Assembly (NCBI RefSeq): GCF_016722925.1
Contig: NZ_JAEQNC010000003.1
Span: 248,001-312,000, forward strand
DNA: 64,000 nt
Direction: 5' to 3'
DNA from: Phytoamicus setariae
GTDB lineage: Bacteria; Pseudomonadota; Alphaproteobacteria; Rhizobiales; Rhizobiaceae
Positions within the stretch are counted from its first letter, which is position 1. The number at the start of each line of letters is the position of its first letter. Below, piece by piece: positions 1 through 8,422 of the stretch. The translations under genes were made by a program, and so were the position numbers. The notes under the pieces are model-generated. The model was not told where the DNA came from. It saw nothing but the letters and a program-made list of their open reading frames with translations, and ran no database searches.

Positions 1-1
1 C

Positions 2-538
2 GGCACCAAGCTCGAACTCTGCGAGATTTCCGACGACAGCGCCTTCAATCGGACCATCATCATCGGATCGAAGGCGCCCATCGATACTACCCAATGCCCG
101 CTGTCGCTCGACCTTGATGATAGCGGCGCGACCGGAACCTGGAGCAAGGGAGACAAAAAATATCCCGTCACGCTCAGGAAAGTTGCGATGCTGGACGATA
201 CTGGCGACGGGCAGATCGACGGAACTGTTGAGATCCCCTTCTGGGCACAGACGGCCACTCACATGTTTTCCGGAATTTATGCGAACACCCCCGCCGGCAT
301 TTGCATGGAGAGGATGCAGATCATCAATAAGAGCAGCACGAAGATCGATCAGCAGATCGACTTCGACAGCAATGATTGCAACGCGGGCATGCTCATGACG
401 CCGATATACCTGAATGTCGAGAAGCAGGCGAATGGCGATGGCGACATCGTTTTCGTGAATTTCAGGGATAACCGGGCCGGATATACGATGGACTATGTCT
501 TCGATTCCGCGACCAGGAAATTTGTTCTAAAGAATTAA
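2..538 (+). CDS. Hypothetical protein, 5'-truncated by window edge
   Basis: An open frame enters the window at base 2 and ends at the TAA at 536-538, giving the last 178 residues of a longer protein. I recognise no family. The visible part is hydrophilic, rich in Asp, Thr and Gly, with four cysteines, and contains a DDTGDGQIDG stretch that looks like an EF-hand or dockerin-type calcium loop; this is only a resemblance. No membrane segment is visible in this part. The gene is followed by about 300 bases without a gene, so it ends its own transcription unit. The start, signal peptide and true length cannot be judged from this window. Confidence 0.6.
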   Translation, partial: GTKLELCEISDDSAFNRTIIIGSKAPIDTTQCPLSLDLDDSGATGTWSKGDKKYPVTLRKVAMLDDTGDGQIDGTVEIPFWAQTATHMFSGIYANTPAGICMERMQIINKSSTKIDQQIDFDSNDCNAGMLMTPIYLNVEKQANGDGDIVFVNFRDNRAGYTMDYVFDSATRKFVLKN

Positions 539-783
539 TTTTTGCAATGCTGGGCCAACCTGCCGTAGGGCCATTATCAGATGCGCTTGGGCACGCTGGG
601 CGCACTCCTCGCTGCCCGTCGTCGCCTCGCTCCTGCGGGCTCGTTGCCAAAGCCCTCAAGCGTCTCGCTGCGAATATTTTTTCGATTCTCGAGTATCCTT
701 TCAACTCCTTGACGCGACAACGAATTTTGAAATCCTCCTGCATCAGGACGCTGAATCGAAATATTCATTTTCATCTCAACCTA
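539..783. other. Intergenic stretch without a recognised gene
   Basis: Together with the promoter region that follows, this separates the unknown partial gene from the Rieske oxygenase. It contains short overlapping frames on both strands, but none has a convincing ribosome binding site or protein-like composition. I see no clear terminator hairpin with a T-run and no repeat shared with the rest of the window. Confidence 0.5.
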
Positions 784-826
784 TTCCAATTACATGACAA
801 TCATGATTATATTGAATGAACATTCA
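784..826 (+). promoter_or_regulatory. Promoter with 14-bp palindromic operator, copy 1
   Basis: TGAATGAACATTCA at 813-826 is exactly the reverse complement of the site at 3989-4002; the only asymmetry is the two central bases. A possible -10 (TATATT, 808-813) directly abuts it and a weak -35 (TTCCAA, 784-789) lies upstream, so a protein bound here would cover the -10 and start of transcription. That geometry fits a repressor. The TetR-family regulator encoded at 2421-3125 is the natural candidate because its own operon carries the other copy. Operator identity is seen directly; the regulator assignment is inference. Confidence 0.65.
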
Positions 827-845
827 GCAAATATCGGAGCGAGAC

Positions 846-2060
846 ATGAACGAGCTGGTGCGTGACCTGAGCATCCCGAACGACTGGGACCGTCGCGGCC
901 TGCCCGGCTGGACCTATCATAGCGACGCGCTGTTCGAACTCGAAAAGCAGCATATATTCCGCGAACACTGGCAGATTGCCTGCCATATTTCCGACCTTCC
1001 CAATCCGGGCAACTACCTGACGCTCGATCTCGTCGGCGAGCGGGCGCTGATCCTGCGCGGCCAGGACGGAGAAATCCGCGCATTCCACAATATCTGCAAG
1101 CATCGCGGCTCGCGGCTGGTGGCCGACGACAAAGGCGCCTGCCGTAATGCGCTGGTCTGTCCCTTCCACGGCTGGGTCTACAATCTCGACGGCACCTTGC
1201 GTGGCCCCTCCCGCCCCAACACCTTCCCGCCGATGGACAAAGTGGAATTCGGCCTGACACGGCTCGAAACTGAAATCTGGATGGGGTTCGTGTTCATTCG
1301 CTTCGAAAAGGGCCCGCAGGGCTCGGTCGCCGAGTTGCTCAAGCCGTTCTCGGACGAACTCGGCCACTACCAGCCGGAGAGTGTCGTGCCGGCAAATGAC
1401 GCTATCTGGAGCCAGATTTCCGAAGTCAACTGGAAGTCCGTGCGCGATGTCGACAATGAGGGCTACCACGTCGCCATGGCCCATCCGGCGCTGCAGGATC
1501 TCTATGGCTCTACCTATTACGACGAGCCCTTCGTCAATGGCATCTGCCGGTCGTTTGCGACGTTCAACCCGCATGCCGGCCGCCGCTGGAGCGTGAGAAA
1601 CTACGTCAAGATCACCGAGGAGCCACAGCGTTTGCCCGAACCGCTCAAGAAGGCCTGGATTTATTACGGGATGTTTCCCAACGCCGTGATCGCGGTGACG
1701 CCGGAGACGGTGCAGTTCTATCAGGAATTTCCGCTCTCGAAGGGCCGGACTCTGCTGCGCGGCGCCGTCTATCGATATCCAGAGGAAACGCGCCGCCAAC
1801 GTATCGCCCGTTATCTCGCCATGCGTATCGATCGCGACACGCAGGCGGAAGACGTCCAGCTCACAATCTGGTCTAACGAGGCGATGGCTTCGAAAAACTT
1901 CTCGAGCTTCTACCTCTCCGACCTCGAATACGGCGTCCGCACGCACCATGACCATTTGCGCGCCGTGTTACCGGTCATGACGCTCGACAAGGCCCCACAT
2001 GAAAGCGAGATCACCGAGGTCAACCGCGCGATGCGCAAGGCAAACGGGCTTGCGGGCTGA
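846..2060 (+). CDS. Rieske 2Fe-2S oxygenase, large subunit
   Basis: A 404-residue ring-hydroxylating-dioxygenase-type alpha subunit. The Rieske cluster ligands are C84-x-H86 and C105-x2-H108 (CKHRG and CPFHGW), followed by the mononuclear iron region NEGYHVAMAHP with H208 and H213. Relatives include GbcA and stachydrine demethylase, which hydroxylate N-methyl groups of betaines, as well as true aromatic dioxygenases. I chose ATG 846 because GGAG at 836-839 is well spaced from it; an upstream in-frame ATG at 816 lies inside the palindromic operator. No beta subunit and no ferredoxin or reductase partner is encoded nearby, so electrons must come from elsewhere. Neighbouring FAD and GcvT-like genes suggest oxidative demethylation of an N-methyl compound, but the substrate is unknown. 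Confidence 0.88.
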   Translation: MNELVRDLSIPNDWDRRGLPGWTYHSDALFELEKQHIFREHWQIACHISDLPNPGNYLTLDLVGERALILRGQDGEIRAFHNICKHRGSRLVADDKGACRNALVCPFHGWVYNLDGTLRGPSRPNTFPPMDKVEFGLTRLETEIWMGFVFIRFEKGPQGSVAELLKPFSDELGHYQPESVVPANDAIWSQISEVNWKSVRDVDNEGYHVAMAHPALQDLYGSTYYDEPFVNGICRSFATFNPHAGRRWSVRNYVKITEEPQRLPEPLKKAWIYYGMFPNAVIAVTPETVQFYQEFPLSKGRTLLRGAVYRYPEETRRQRIARYLAMRIDRDTQAEDVQLTIWSNEAMASKNFSSFYLSDLEYGVRTHHDHLRAVLPVMTLDKAPHESEITEVNRAMRKANGLAG

Positions 2061-2063
2061 GGA

Positions 2064-2294
2064 TCAACCGAGCGCGGCATCCAGCAGCTGAAGAGCGCTG
2101 ATTACCGCAATCAGCAGAATCGTTGCCAACGCAACGGCCAGCAACAGTGAAAAGGGCGGCGGCCTGCGGATCTCGGCATGCCGGTCTCCCCCATGGCGCG
2201 GAAACTTCCGCTGGCCAAGGAATTTGCTGAATTTCGTCCGGAGGTGCGCCAGCCGCATCCCGGCCGGCTGAAATTGGATGACAGTCATGGTCAT
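2064..2294 (-). CDS. Possible small C-tail membrane protein
   Basis: A 76-residue frame starting MTMTVIQFQP, with a basic middle (lysines, arginines and histidines) and a single C-terminal hydrophobic segment of about 20 residues (PFSLLLAVALATILLIAV) followed by a short tail. That looks like a tail-anchored inner-membrane peptide. It ends three bases after the stop of the Rieske gene on the opposite strand and lies downstream of the TetR gene on the same strand. The ribosome binding site is weak and I know no family, so it could be a chance frame. If real, it might be co-transcribed with the methyltransferase and TetR genes. Confidence 0.35.
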   Translation of the reverse strand: MTMTVIQFQPAGMRLAHLRTKFSKFLGQRKFPRHGGDRHAEIRRPPPFSLLLAVALATILLIAVISALQLLDAALG

Positions 2295-2420
2295 GTATCG
2301 CTTCGTCTGTTGACGACGATCGGACACTAGACCCCTTGGCCATAATATTTCGATGGGAATGGCATCGGTCGGGCATAAGGAAATCATAAGGGGCCGGCAA
2401 GCGGGCCTCGATGCTCCGAG

Positions 2421-3125
2421 TTACAGCAGCCCGTTCGTGGAGAGATGCCGGGGGAATACCGCTGCGACATATTCGATGGCCGCCACCAGCGCTTTTTCGC
2501 GCGTCAGCCCGTCATTCATCATCAGCCGGAACCAGAGCCCTTCCAGCATTGAGCAGATGCCGAGCGCCATCGGCTCGGGCGCATAGTCATAGCCGCCTTC
2601 GGCTTTCAGCTCTGCGCAGAGGTCGACGAACGCATTCTGATAGTTAAGGTCCGTCGCCCCGCACAGCGCCTGGTATGTCGGGCGCGATTTTGCCTCGCCC
2701 CAGAAGGCGCACCATGCGGCAAGCTTACGCTTGGTGCAGATCTTGCGGTCGAAATCGGCATTGACCAGCGCCCACATCCGGCCCGCGGCAGATGGCTGGG
2801 CCTTCGCGAGCGCTGCATTCCAGTGACTGGCATATTCATCTGCCATATATTGCAACGTGGCGACGAGCAGCTTTTCCTTGCTTTCGAAATGGAAATTGAC
2901 GATGCCGCGCGACAGCTTGGCGCCATCGGCGACGTTGGCAAGCGTCGTATCGGAATAGCCGCGCTTGGCCAGCGAATCGATCGTCGCCTCAATCAACTGC
3001 TGCTGACGGGTTTCCTTCGACGCCTTGCGGCTCTTCTTGTCAGGTTCGACTGCCAGGGCAACATTCATGCCGATCGCCATTCCCATATCGGTCGGGCTGA
3101 TCGGTTTGTAGGCCATGTCAGACAC
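2421..3125 (-). CDS. TetR/BetI-type transcriptional regulator
   Basis: A 234-residue TetR-family protein. The helix-turn-helix lies around residues 45-90 (TTLANVADGAKLSRG followed by FHFESKEKLL), and the C-terminal ligand domain resembles BetI, the choline/betaine regulator, including WCAFWGEA and the late GLW segment. The N-terminus has about 35 extra basic residues before the HTH, so a later start is possible. Its first codons overlap the end of the methyltransferase gene by 8 bases, so the two are co-transcribed. It is the most likely ligand of the two identical palindromes at 813-826 and 3989-4002, one of which lies in front of its own operon, which would make it autoregulated. Inducer unknown. 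Confidence 0.85.
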   Translation of the reverse strand: MSDMAYKPISPTDMGMAIGMNVALAVEPDKKSRKASKETRQQQLIEATIDSLAKRGYSDTTLANVADGAKLSRGIVNFHFESKEKLLVATLQYMADEYASHWNAALAKAQPSAAGRMWALVNADFDRKICTKRKLAAWCAFWGEAKSRPTYQALCGATDLNYQNAFVDLCAELKAEGGYDYAPEPMALGICSMLEGLWFRLMMNDGLTREKALVAAIEYVAAVFPRHLSTNGLL

Positions 3126-3903
3126 CGGGTTTGATTGCTCTCAAGTGCGTAGGGCAATGCTCTCCGCTGTCAAGCACCTTTTGCATGGCAAGCCATGTAC
3201 GGATGTTCTTGTCAACAAACGCCTTGCCGGTCAGCGCCACTGCCTGGTCATATAGCTCGAATTGCAACCGTTTCAACTCGCGGGCCGCTTCCTCGCGATA
3301 CCAAGGATTGCGGCTCTGCGCCCTGACGTCGACGAACCCGGCGCGCTCCATGGCGTTGATATAACGATCGGGCGAGGCCATGCCGAAACTAAGCCCCTCG
3401 GCAGCAAGGTAGTCCTTCATGTCTGCACTCGGCTCGTCGTCATGAGCAATCAGCCAGTCGGATGCGGCAAACGTCCCACCCGGCTTGAGCACGCGGAAAA
3501 TGTCGGCAAACACGGCGTCCTTGTCGGGAATATGCACCATCGCATCCTTGGAAAAGACGACATCAAAACTTTCGTCTGCAAATGGCATCTGTCCCGGCGG
3601 CCCCTGGGTGAACTCCACCTGGCCTGCAAGCCCCGCCTTGGTGGCGCGCCGGCGCGCCTGTTCTATGACAGGCAACTCGACATCGAAGCCGACGATCTGG
3701 CTGGGCTTAAGCGTTCTGGCAATGAACAGCGCGATGCCGCCGGAGCCGCATCCGAGATCAAGCACGCGCCTGCCCCTGAGGTTTATGCCCGCCAGCACCC
3801 GCTCCACCTCGGCCGGGCCGCCGGGCGACAGGTAGCCGTCCCCCCAAAGCAGCTCAAGAAACCGCATATGGGTATCGTCATATTCCGGCTCGGCTTCCGT
3901 CAT
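3118..3903 (-). CDS. SAM-dependent N-methyltransferase, PEAMT-like
   Basis: A 261-residue class I methyltransferase. The SAM-binding motif VLDLGCGSGG is at about residues 47-56, an acidic motif II follows (GFDVELP), and the post-motif FSKDAMVHIPDKD and VLKPGG are typical of small-molecule methyltransferases. The N-terminal FLELLWGDGYLSPGG strongly resembles phosphoethanolamine/betaine-type N-methyltransferases. It is first in a leftward operon with the TetR gene (8-base overlap), divergent from the FAD-oxidoreductase operon, with the shared operator between them. A methyltransferase within a predicted demethylation regulon is unexpected; it could methylate an intermediate or make a signal. 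Family assignment is firm, substrate is inference. Confidence 0.82.
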   Translation of the reverse strand: MTEAEPEYDDTHMRFLELLWGDGYLSPGGPAEVERVLAGINLRGRRVLDLGCGSGGIALFIARTLKPSQIVGFDVELPVIEQARRRATKAGLAGQVEFTQGPPGQMPFADESFDVVFSKDAMVHIPDKDAVFADIFRVLKPGGTFAASDWLIAHDDEPSADMKDYLAAEGLSFGMASPDRYINAMERAGFVDVRAQSRNPWYREEAARELKRLQFELYDQAVALTGKAFVDKNIRTWLAMQKVLDSGEHCPTHLRAIKPGV

Positions 3904-3988
3904 GTCGATCGCCTCTGATTGGCACTTCGCCTACGCATTCGCGACATAGAAATATTAGCGTGATTTCAGATAATTGCAACATATTGAC

Positions 3989-4002
3989 TGAATGTTCATT
4001 CA
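3989..4002. promoter_or_regulatory. 14-bp palindromic operator, copy 2
   Basis: TGAATGTTCATTCA is the same site as at 813-826, read from the other strand. It sits in the divergent gap between the methyltransferase/TetR operon and the FAD-oxidoreductase operon. On the plus strand it follows a TTGACT (3984-3989) that could be a -35 box, so binding would block polymerase. An in-frame ATG at 3992 lies inside the operator and is therefore not the start of the downstream gene. Confidence 0.7.
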
Positions 4003-4063
4003 AAATAACTGGACAAGGTCCGACTTCCTATGCCAATTTTTAATCCAGAAAACGGGGAAGAGC

Positions 4064-5683
4064 ATGAAAAAGTACGACATCGTCATGATCGGAGGCGGCC
4101 ATAACGGGTTGGTTGCGGCCTGCTACCTGCAACGGGCTGGCCTGGATGTGGCCGTCGTGGAGAAGAACGCCTGGGTCGGCGGCGCGGCGACCAGTCGCAC
4201 ATTGTCATCAGGCGTCTATTACTCCAATTGCTCTTATGTCTGCTCGCTCTTTCGGCCGGAGATCATGCGCGATCTCGAATTGCCGAAGCATGGACTGCAG
4301 ATCGTTGCCTATGAAGGCGGCGCCGTCTTGACCCGCGAGGGTGGCTATCTCGCTTCCTATCGGGATCACAATCAGCATCGCCGCGAGTTCGCCCGCTACT
4401 CAGCACGCGATGCGGAAGCGTACGAGCGCTATGCCCGTGACGTGACGCGTCAGTGCCGCTTCATCCAGCCGCTGTTGATGCGCACCGCGCCCGATCCGTT
4501 CTCGTTCAAGCCGCGCGACATCAGCGAATTGATGTTCCTCGCCAAAAAGATGGGCGAGTTCAGCCCGGAGCAGATGGCACAGACGCTGCGCTTCTGGACC
4601 ATGTCGATCTCGGATTTCCTCGACGAATATTTCGAGACCGAAGTGATCAAGGCCTATCTGGCGATCTCCGGCATCATCGGCACGGCACTCGGCCCTATGT
4701 CTCCAGGCACGGCCTATGTCCTGCTGCATCACTACATGGGCGAAGTCGATGGCTCGGTCGGCGCGTGGGGCTATGCGCGCGGCGGCATGGGCGCGGTGAC
4801 GCAAGCGCTCGCCTCGTCGTTTCAGGCATCTGGCGGTACGATCCTCACCGACAGCGAGGTCAGCCAGGTCATCATCCGAAACGGCAAGGCCGAAGGCGTG
4901 GCGCTCGCCAATGGCGACGAGGTGCGCGGCAACATTGTCGTCTCCAATGCCGATGTGAAGCGCACGTTCCTCAAGCTTGTCGATGAGAAGGAACTGCCGG
5001 AAAAATTCGTTCACCGGGTAAAACACTTCAAGATGCGGGGATCGTCGGGCAAGGTGAACATCGCGCTCGACGGCCTGCCCGAATTCCCGAACTTGCCCCA
5101 CGGATCCACCTGCATCAAGGGCGACCTGCATTTCACCGATACCGTCGAGCGCATCGAGCGCGGATACGACGACTGGAAGGCCGGGCGCTGGTCTGCCGAC
5201 CCGTTCCTCGATGCGATGATCCCGACGACGCTCGACCCGACCATGGCCGAGCCGGGCAAGCACTTCATGAGCTGTTTCGTGCAATATTGTCCGCCGAAGG
5301 TCGAGGGCCGGGACTGGACGGATGCCGACCGCGACGCCTTCGCTGAAACCGTTGTCAGCCAGATCGCCGACTACTCGCCGGGGTTCCGCGACCGGATTCT
5401 CCACATGGAAGTGCGCACGCCGCGCGAGCTCGAAGCGGAAGTAGGCCTGACCGAAGGCAACATTTTTCAGGGCGAACTGACCTTCGACCAGCTGTTGTTC
5501 AACCGGCCGGTGCCCGGTTATGCGCAATATCGCAGCCCCGTCGAGGGCCTGTGGATGTGCGGCTCGTCAACCCATCCCGGCGGCGGAGTGATGGGTGCCC
5601 CGGGCCGCAACGCGGCAGCGGAAATCCTTCGCGATCTCAAGAAACCCAACAAGCACATGAGCCCCGCCCATGACATCCTTTGA
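4064..5683 (+). CDS. FAD-dependent oxidoreductase, PYROXD2/phytoene-desaturase-like (1)
   Basis: A 539-residue flavoprotein with the N-terminal dinucleotide fold VMIGGGHNGLVAA and following acidic residue (VVEKN), plus a C-terminal FAD motif GSSTHPGGGVMGAPGRNAA, the hallmark of the PYROXD2/CrtI-like group. These enzymes desaturate or oxidise C-C or C-N bonds. I chose ATG 4064 because GGGGAAGAG precedes it closely and the upstream ATG 3992 falls in the operator. It begins a four-gene operon and overlaps the next gene by 14 bases. Pairing with a second homologue and a GcvT-like protein suggests a multi-step oxidation ending in C1 transfer, similar in logic to dimethylglycine oxidase; the reaction is not known. 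Confidence 0.85.
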   Translation: MKKYDIVMIGGGHNGLVAACYLQRAGLDVAVVEKNAWVGGAATSRTLSSGVYYSNCSYVCSLFRPEIMRDLELPKHGLQIVAYEGGAVLTREGGYLASYRDHNQHRREFARYSARDAEAYERYARDVTRQCRFIQPLLMRTAPDPFSFKPRDISELMFLAKKMGEFSPEQMAQTLRFWTMSISDFLDEYFETEVIKAYLAISGIIGTALGPMSPGTAYVLLHHYMGEVDGSVGAWGYARGGMGAVTQALASSFQASGGTILTDSEVSQVIIRNGKAEGVALANGDEVRGNIVVSNADVKRTFLKLVDEKELPEKFVHRVKHFKMRGSSGKVNIALDGLPEFPNLPHGSTCIKGDLHFTDTVERIERGYDDWKAGRWSADPFLDAMIPTTLDPTMAEPGKHFMSCFVQYCPPKVEGRDWTDADRDAFAETVVSQIADYSPGFRDRILHMEVRTPRELEAEVGLTEGNIFQGELTFDQLLFNRPVPGYAQYRSPVEGLWMCGSSTHPGGGVMGAPGRNAAAEILRDLKKPNKHMSPAHDIL

Positions 5684-7193
5684 CGCAATCATCATCGGCG
5701 CCGGGCACAACGGGCTGGTCGCTGCCGGTTTCCTCGCCAAGGCGGGAAAAAAGATCCTCGTCCTGGAAGCTTCGGACAGGATCGGCGGCGCGATCAACCT
5801 TGCCCATATCGTCAACCGCCTGTCGCCCGCAGTGGTGTCTGGCCTCGCTATCGACCCAAACTCTTTAGCCGGCGAACTTTTACCAACCATCGTTCTTGAC
5901 CCCGACAAGGGGCCTGTCATTCTGCGCGGCGGCTACGGCGAAATCTTGGAAGGCGTCACCGCCGCCGAGGCGCAGGGATGGGCCGGCATGCGCAAGAAGT
6001 TGCTGATGCAAGCCGCCGTGCTGAAACGATTCCTCGCAAAGCGCCCGCCGCGACCGGGGGACATCGCGTTCAGCGATATGGTCGATCTCGGCCTCACGGG
6101 CCTCGGGCTTATCCGCAACGGCCGTGACGAGGCGCGCGATTTCGCCCGCATGGCGCTAATGAATGTCGCCGACATTGCCGACGAATACCTGACGGACGAC
6201 CGGCTAAAAGGCCTGATCGCCTTCGATGCGACGCTCGGCATCCATCTAGGCCCACGCTCGCCGACCTCACTGCTAGGGCTTTACTATCGCCTGACTGGCG
6301 AAGCCAATGGCAGCCCCGGCGGACAATTTCTTCCAAAGGGTGGCATGGCGGCAATTGCTTCCGCACTCGAAAAAGCCGCAGTGAAATATGGTGCGCAAAT
6401 CCGCCTCGATGCGCCGGTAGCAAGAATCCTCTCCGAACGCGGCAGGACGACCGGTGTGGTGCTCAATTCGGGCGAGGAGATATTGGCTCCTGTCATCGTT
6501 TCGGCGATCCACCCGGTCACGACGCTCAGGAAGCTCGCTGCGCCGGGCGAGATCGACACGCATCTGTCGACGAGCCTCAAGCATGTAAGAACCAAGGGCG
6601 ACGCTGCCAAACTGACCCTCACACTGGACAAGATCCCGGCTTTTACGGGGGTCAGTGCTGCTGATCTCAAGGGGCGACTGGTCATTGCACGCTCGATCGC
6701 CCATGTGGAGTCTGCCTTCAATCCGGCGAAATATGGCGCGTTCTCGCCGGATCCGGTGATGGAAATCACGCTGCCCAGCCTGCTCGATCCGTCGCTTGCA
6801 CCCTCGGGTGGCGCAACACTCTCGGCCATCGTCCAATATGCCCCCTATGATCTCAGGGAGGGCTGGGCAACCGGCAAGCCAAAATTCCTGGCCGCGATCA
6901 TGGATGTGCTGGAGCGTTACGCGCCGGGCATCTCCGCCTCGGTCACGTCAAGCGAATTGCTTGTGCCGCCGGATATCGAAGCGCGGTACAATATGCCGGG
7001 TGGGCACTGGCACCATGGCGAATTGCAGGTCGACCAGATGCTGCTCAACCGTCCGACCTTTGCCGTTTCGGGCTACGACACACCGCTCGCCGGCCTCTAT
7101 CTCGCCAGCGCCGGCAGCCACCCCGGCGGCGGCATATCAGGCCTGCCGGGCATGAACGCGGCCAAGCACGTTCTTTCGAGGAGACCAGCATGA
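5670..7193 (+). CDS. FAD-dependent oxidoreductase, PYROXD2/phytoene-desaturase-like (2)
   Basis: A 507-residue homologue of the gene just upstream. It has an intact FAD fold at the N-terminus (IIIGAGHNGLVAAGFLAKAG, acidic VLEAS) and the C-terminal AGSHPGGGISGLPGMNAA motif. Its start lies within the preceding gene (14-base overlap) and its stop overlaps the GcvT-like start by four bases, so all three are probably translated by coupling. It is about 30 residues shorter than its partner and diverged in the middle, where substrate binding is expected. Two such enzymes in a row could form a heteromer or perform successive oxidations. Function beyond FAD-dependent oxidation is unknown. Confidence 0.85.
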   Translation: MTSFDAIIIGAGHNGLVAAGFLAKAGKKILVLEASDRIGGAINLAHIVNRLSPAVVSGLAIDPNSLAGELLPTIVLDPDKGPVILRGGYGEILEGVTAAEAQGWAGMRKKLLMQAAVLKRFLAKRPPRPGDIAFSDMVDLGLTGLGLIRNGRDEARDFARMALMNVADIADEYLTDDRLKGLIAFDATLGIHLGPRSPTSLLGLYYRLTGEANGSPGGQFLPKGGMAAIASALEKAAVKYGAQIRLDAPVARILSERGRTTGVVLNSGEEILAPVIVSAIHPVTTLRKLAAPGEIDTHLSTSLKHVRTKGDAAKLTLTLDKIPAFTGVSAADLKGRLVIARSIAHVESAFNPAKYGAFSPDPVMEITLPSLLDPSLAPSGGATLSAIVQYAPYDLREGWATGKPKFLAAIMDVLERYAPGISASVTSSELLVPPDIEARYNMPGGHWHHGELQVDQMLLNRPTFAVSGYDTPLAGLYLASAGSHPGGGISGLPGMNAAKHVLSRRPA

Positions 7194-8422
7194 ACCAGAT
7201 CCCTGCCCTCTCCCGCAATGCCCGTGCAATCGCCGCCGGCCATGTGCTGACGCCGCTTCTCGGCACGCCCTTCTTCACCCGGCTCGAAGCGCTCAATACC
7301 AACAATGACTGGTATGCCTGGTCAGGTTACAAGGCGCCGCACACGCTCTCGGACGAAGAGTTGGAGTATTTCGCTATCCGTTCGACAGCGGCTTTGTTCG
7401 ACATCTCGCCGATGACAAAGTACCGCATATCGGGTCCGGACGCGGTGGCGTTCTGCAATCGTCTGACTGTCCGCGACGTCCGCAAGCTGGGCGTCAACCG
7501 GGTTCACTACACCGCTTGGTGCGACGACCATGGACACGTGCTGGACGATGGCACGTTGTTCCGGCTTGGTCAGGACGAGTTTCGCCTTTGCTCGCAGGAA
7601 CGTCACCTGCCGTGGCTGCTCGACAGCGCCGACGGCTTTGACGTGTCGATCGCTGACGAGAGCGCCGAAATTGCCGGTCTCGCTCTGCAGGGACCGGTCT
7701 CCTATGCCGTGCTGCGCGATGCCGGTTTCCAAGGCGTCGAAAACCTCAAACCGTTCCAGCTTGGGAGCTTCCCACATGAGGGAGGCAGCGTCACTATATC
7801 TCGTACCGGATTCACCGGCGATCTCGGCTACGAACTGTTCTGCCCGCGCGAACTGGCGCTGAGCCTCTGGGACCGGCTCTGGGCCGTCGCCGAGAAGAAC
7901 CGTATGCGGGCCATCGGCTATGCCGCTCTCAATCATGCCCGTATCGAAGCCGGTTTCATCGTCGCCAATGCCGATTTCGTCACCTCCGAGACGGCGCTGC
8001 GTGAAGACCGCTTGCGCCTGCCCGACGAGATCGGCTTGGACTGGCTGGTCGATCTGGAGAAGCCGAACTTCAATGGCCGCACAGCCATTGTCAAAGCGCG
8101 CGAGAAGAAAACGCTGAAGCACATCCTTGTGGGGCTGGAAATCGAGGGCAATGTAGCGGGCCCGCTGTCGCTGATCTACCACAAGAAGAAACGTGAGGTG
8201 GGCATTATCACCGCCTCCGCCTGGTCACCGATCCTGAAGAAGAACATTGCCATCGCCAGCCTCGAAAGGCCGTTTGGCGAGAAGATCCTGAATGATCTCT
8301 GGGTAGAAATCTATGCGCTCCGCGAGCTCAACTACCAAAAGCTGATGAAGCCGGTAAAGATCGCGCCGAGGCCGTTCCTCAAGCTCGACCGGCGCGGCGC
8401 AACTCCGCCGGGATTAACATGA
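7190..8422 (+). CDS. GcvT-like aminomethyltransferase/demethylase
   Basis: A 410-residue protein of the glycine-cleavage T-protein fold, also found in DmdA and in the C-terminal half of dimethylglycine and sarcosine dehydrogenases. The stretch GHVLDDGTLFRL matches the conserved region carrying the catalytic Asp of T-proteins, SRTGFTGDLGYELF matches the folate-domain signature, and the C-terminal GCV_T_C barrel is present. It would accept a methyl or methylene group onto tetrahydrofolate. It overlaps both neighbours by four bases (ATGA). It is not part of a glycine cleavage operon (no gcvH or gcvP here), so a specialised demethylase role fed by the two FAD enzymes is likely. Confidence 0.82.
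   Translation: MNQIPALSRNARAIAAGHVLTPLLGTPFFTRLEALNTNNDWYAWSGYKAPHTLSDEELEYFAIRSTAALFDISPMTKYRISGPDAVAFCNRLTVRDVRKLGVNRVHYTAWCDDHGHVLDDGTLFRLGQDEFRLCSQERHLPWLLDSADGFDVSIADESAEIAGLALQGPVSYAVLRDAGFQGVENLKPFQLGSFPHEGGSVTISRTGFTGDLGYELFCPRELALSLWDRLWAVAEKNRMRAIGYAALNHARIEAGFIVANADFVTSETALREDRLRLPDEIGLDWLVDLEKPNFNGRTAIVKAREKKTLKHILVGLEIEGNVAGPLSLIYHKKKREVGIITASAWSPILKKNIAIASLERPFGEKILNDLWVEIYALRELNYQKLMKPVKIAPRPFLKLDRRGATPPGLT

Noticed and set aside
807-1955. Long open frame antisense to the Rieske gene
   Set aside because: It is the shadow of a GC-rich gene: no ribosome binding site and a composition full of Arg, Gly and His, while the plus-strand frame has clear Rieske motifs.
4400-5527. Long minus-strand frame inside the first FAD-oxidoreductase gene
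   Set aside because: The sense strand encodes a complete FAD enzyme with conserved motifs; the antisense frame has none and no start signal.
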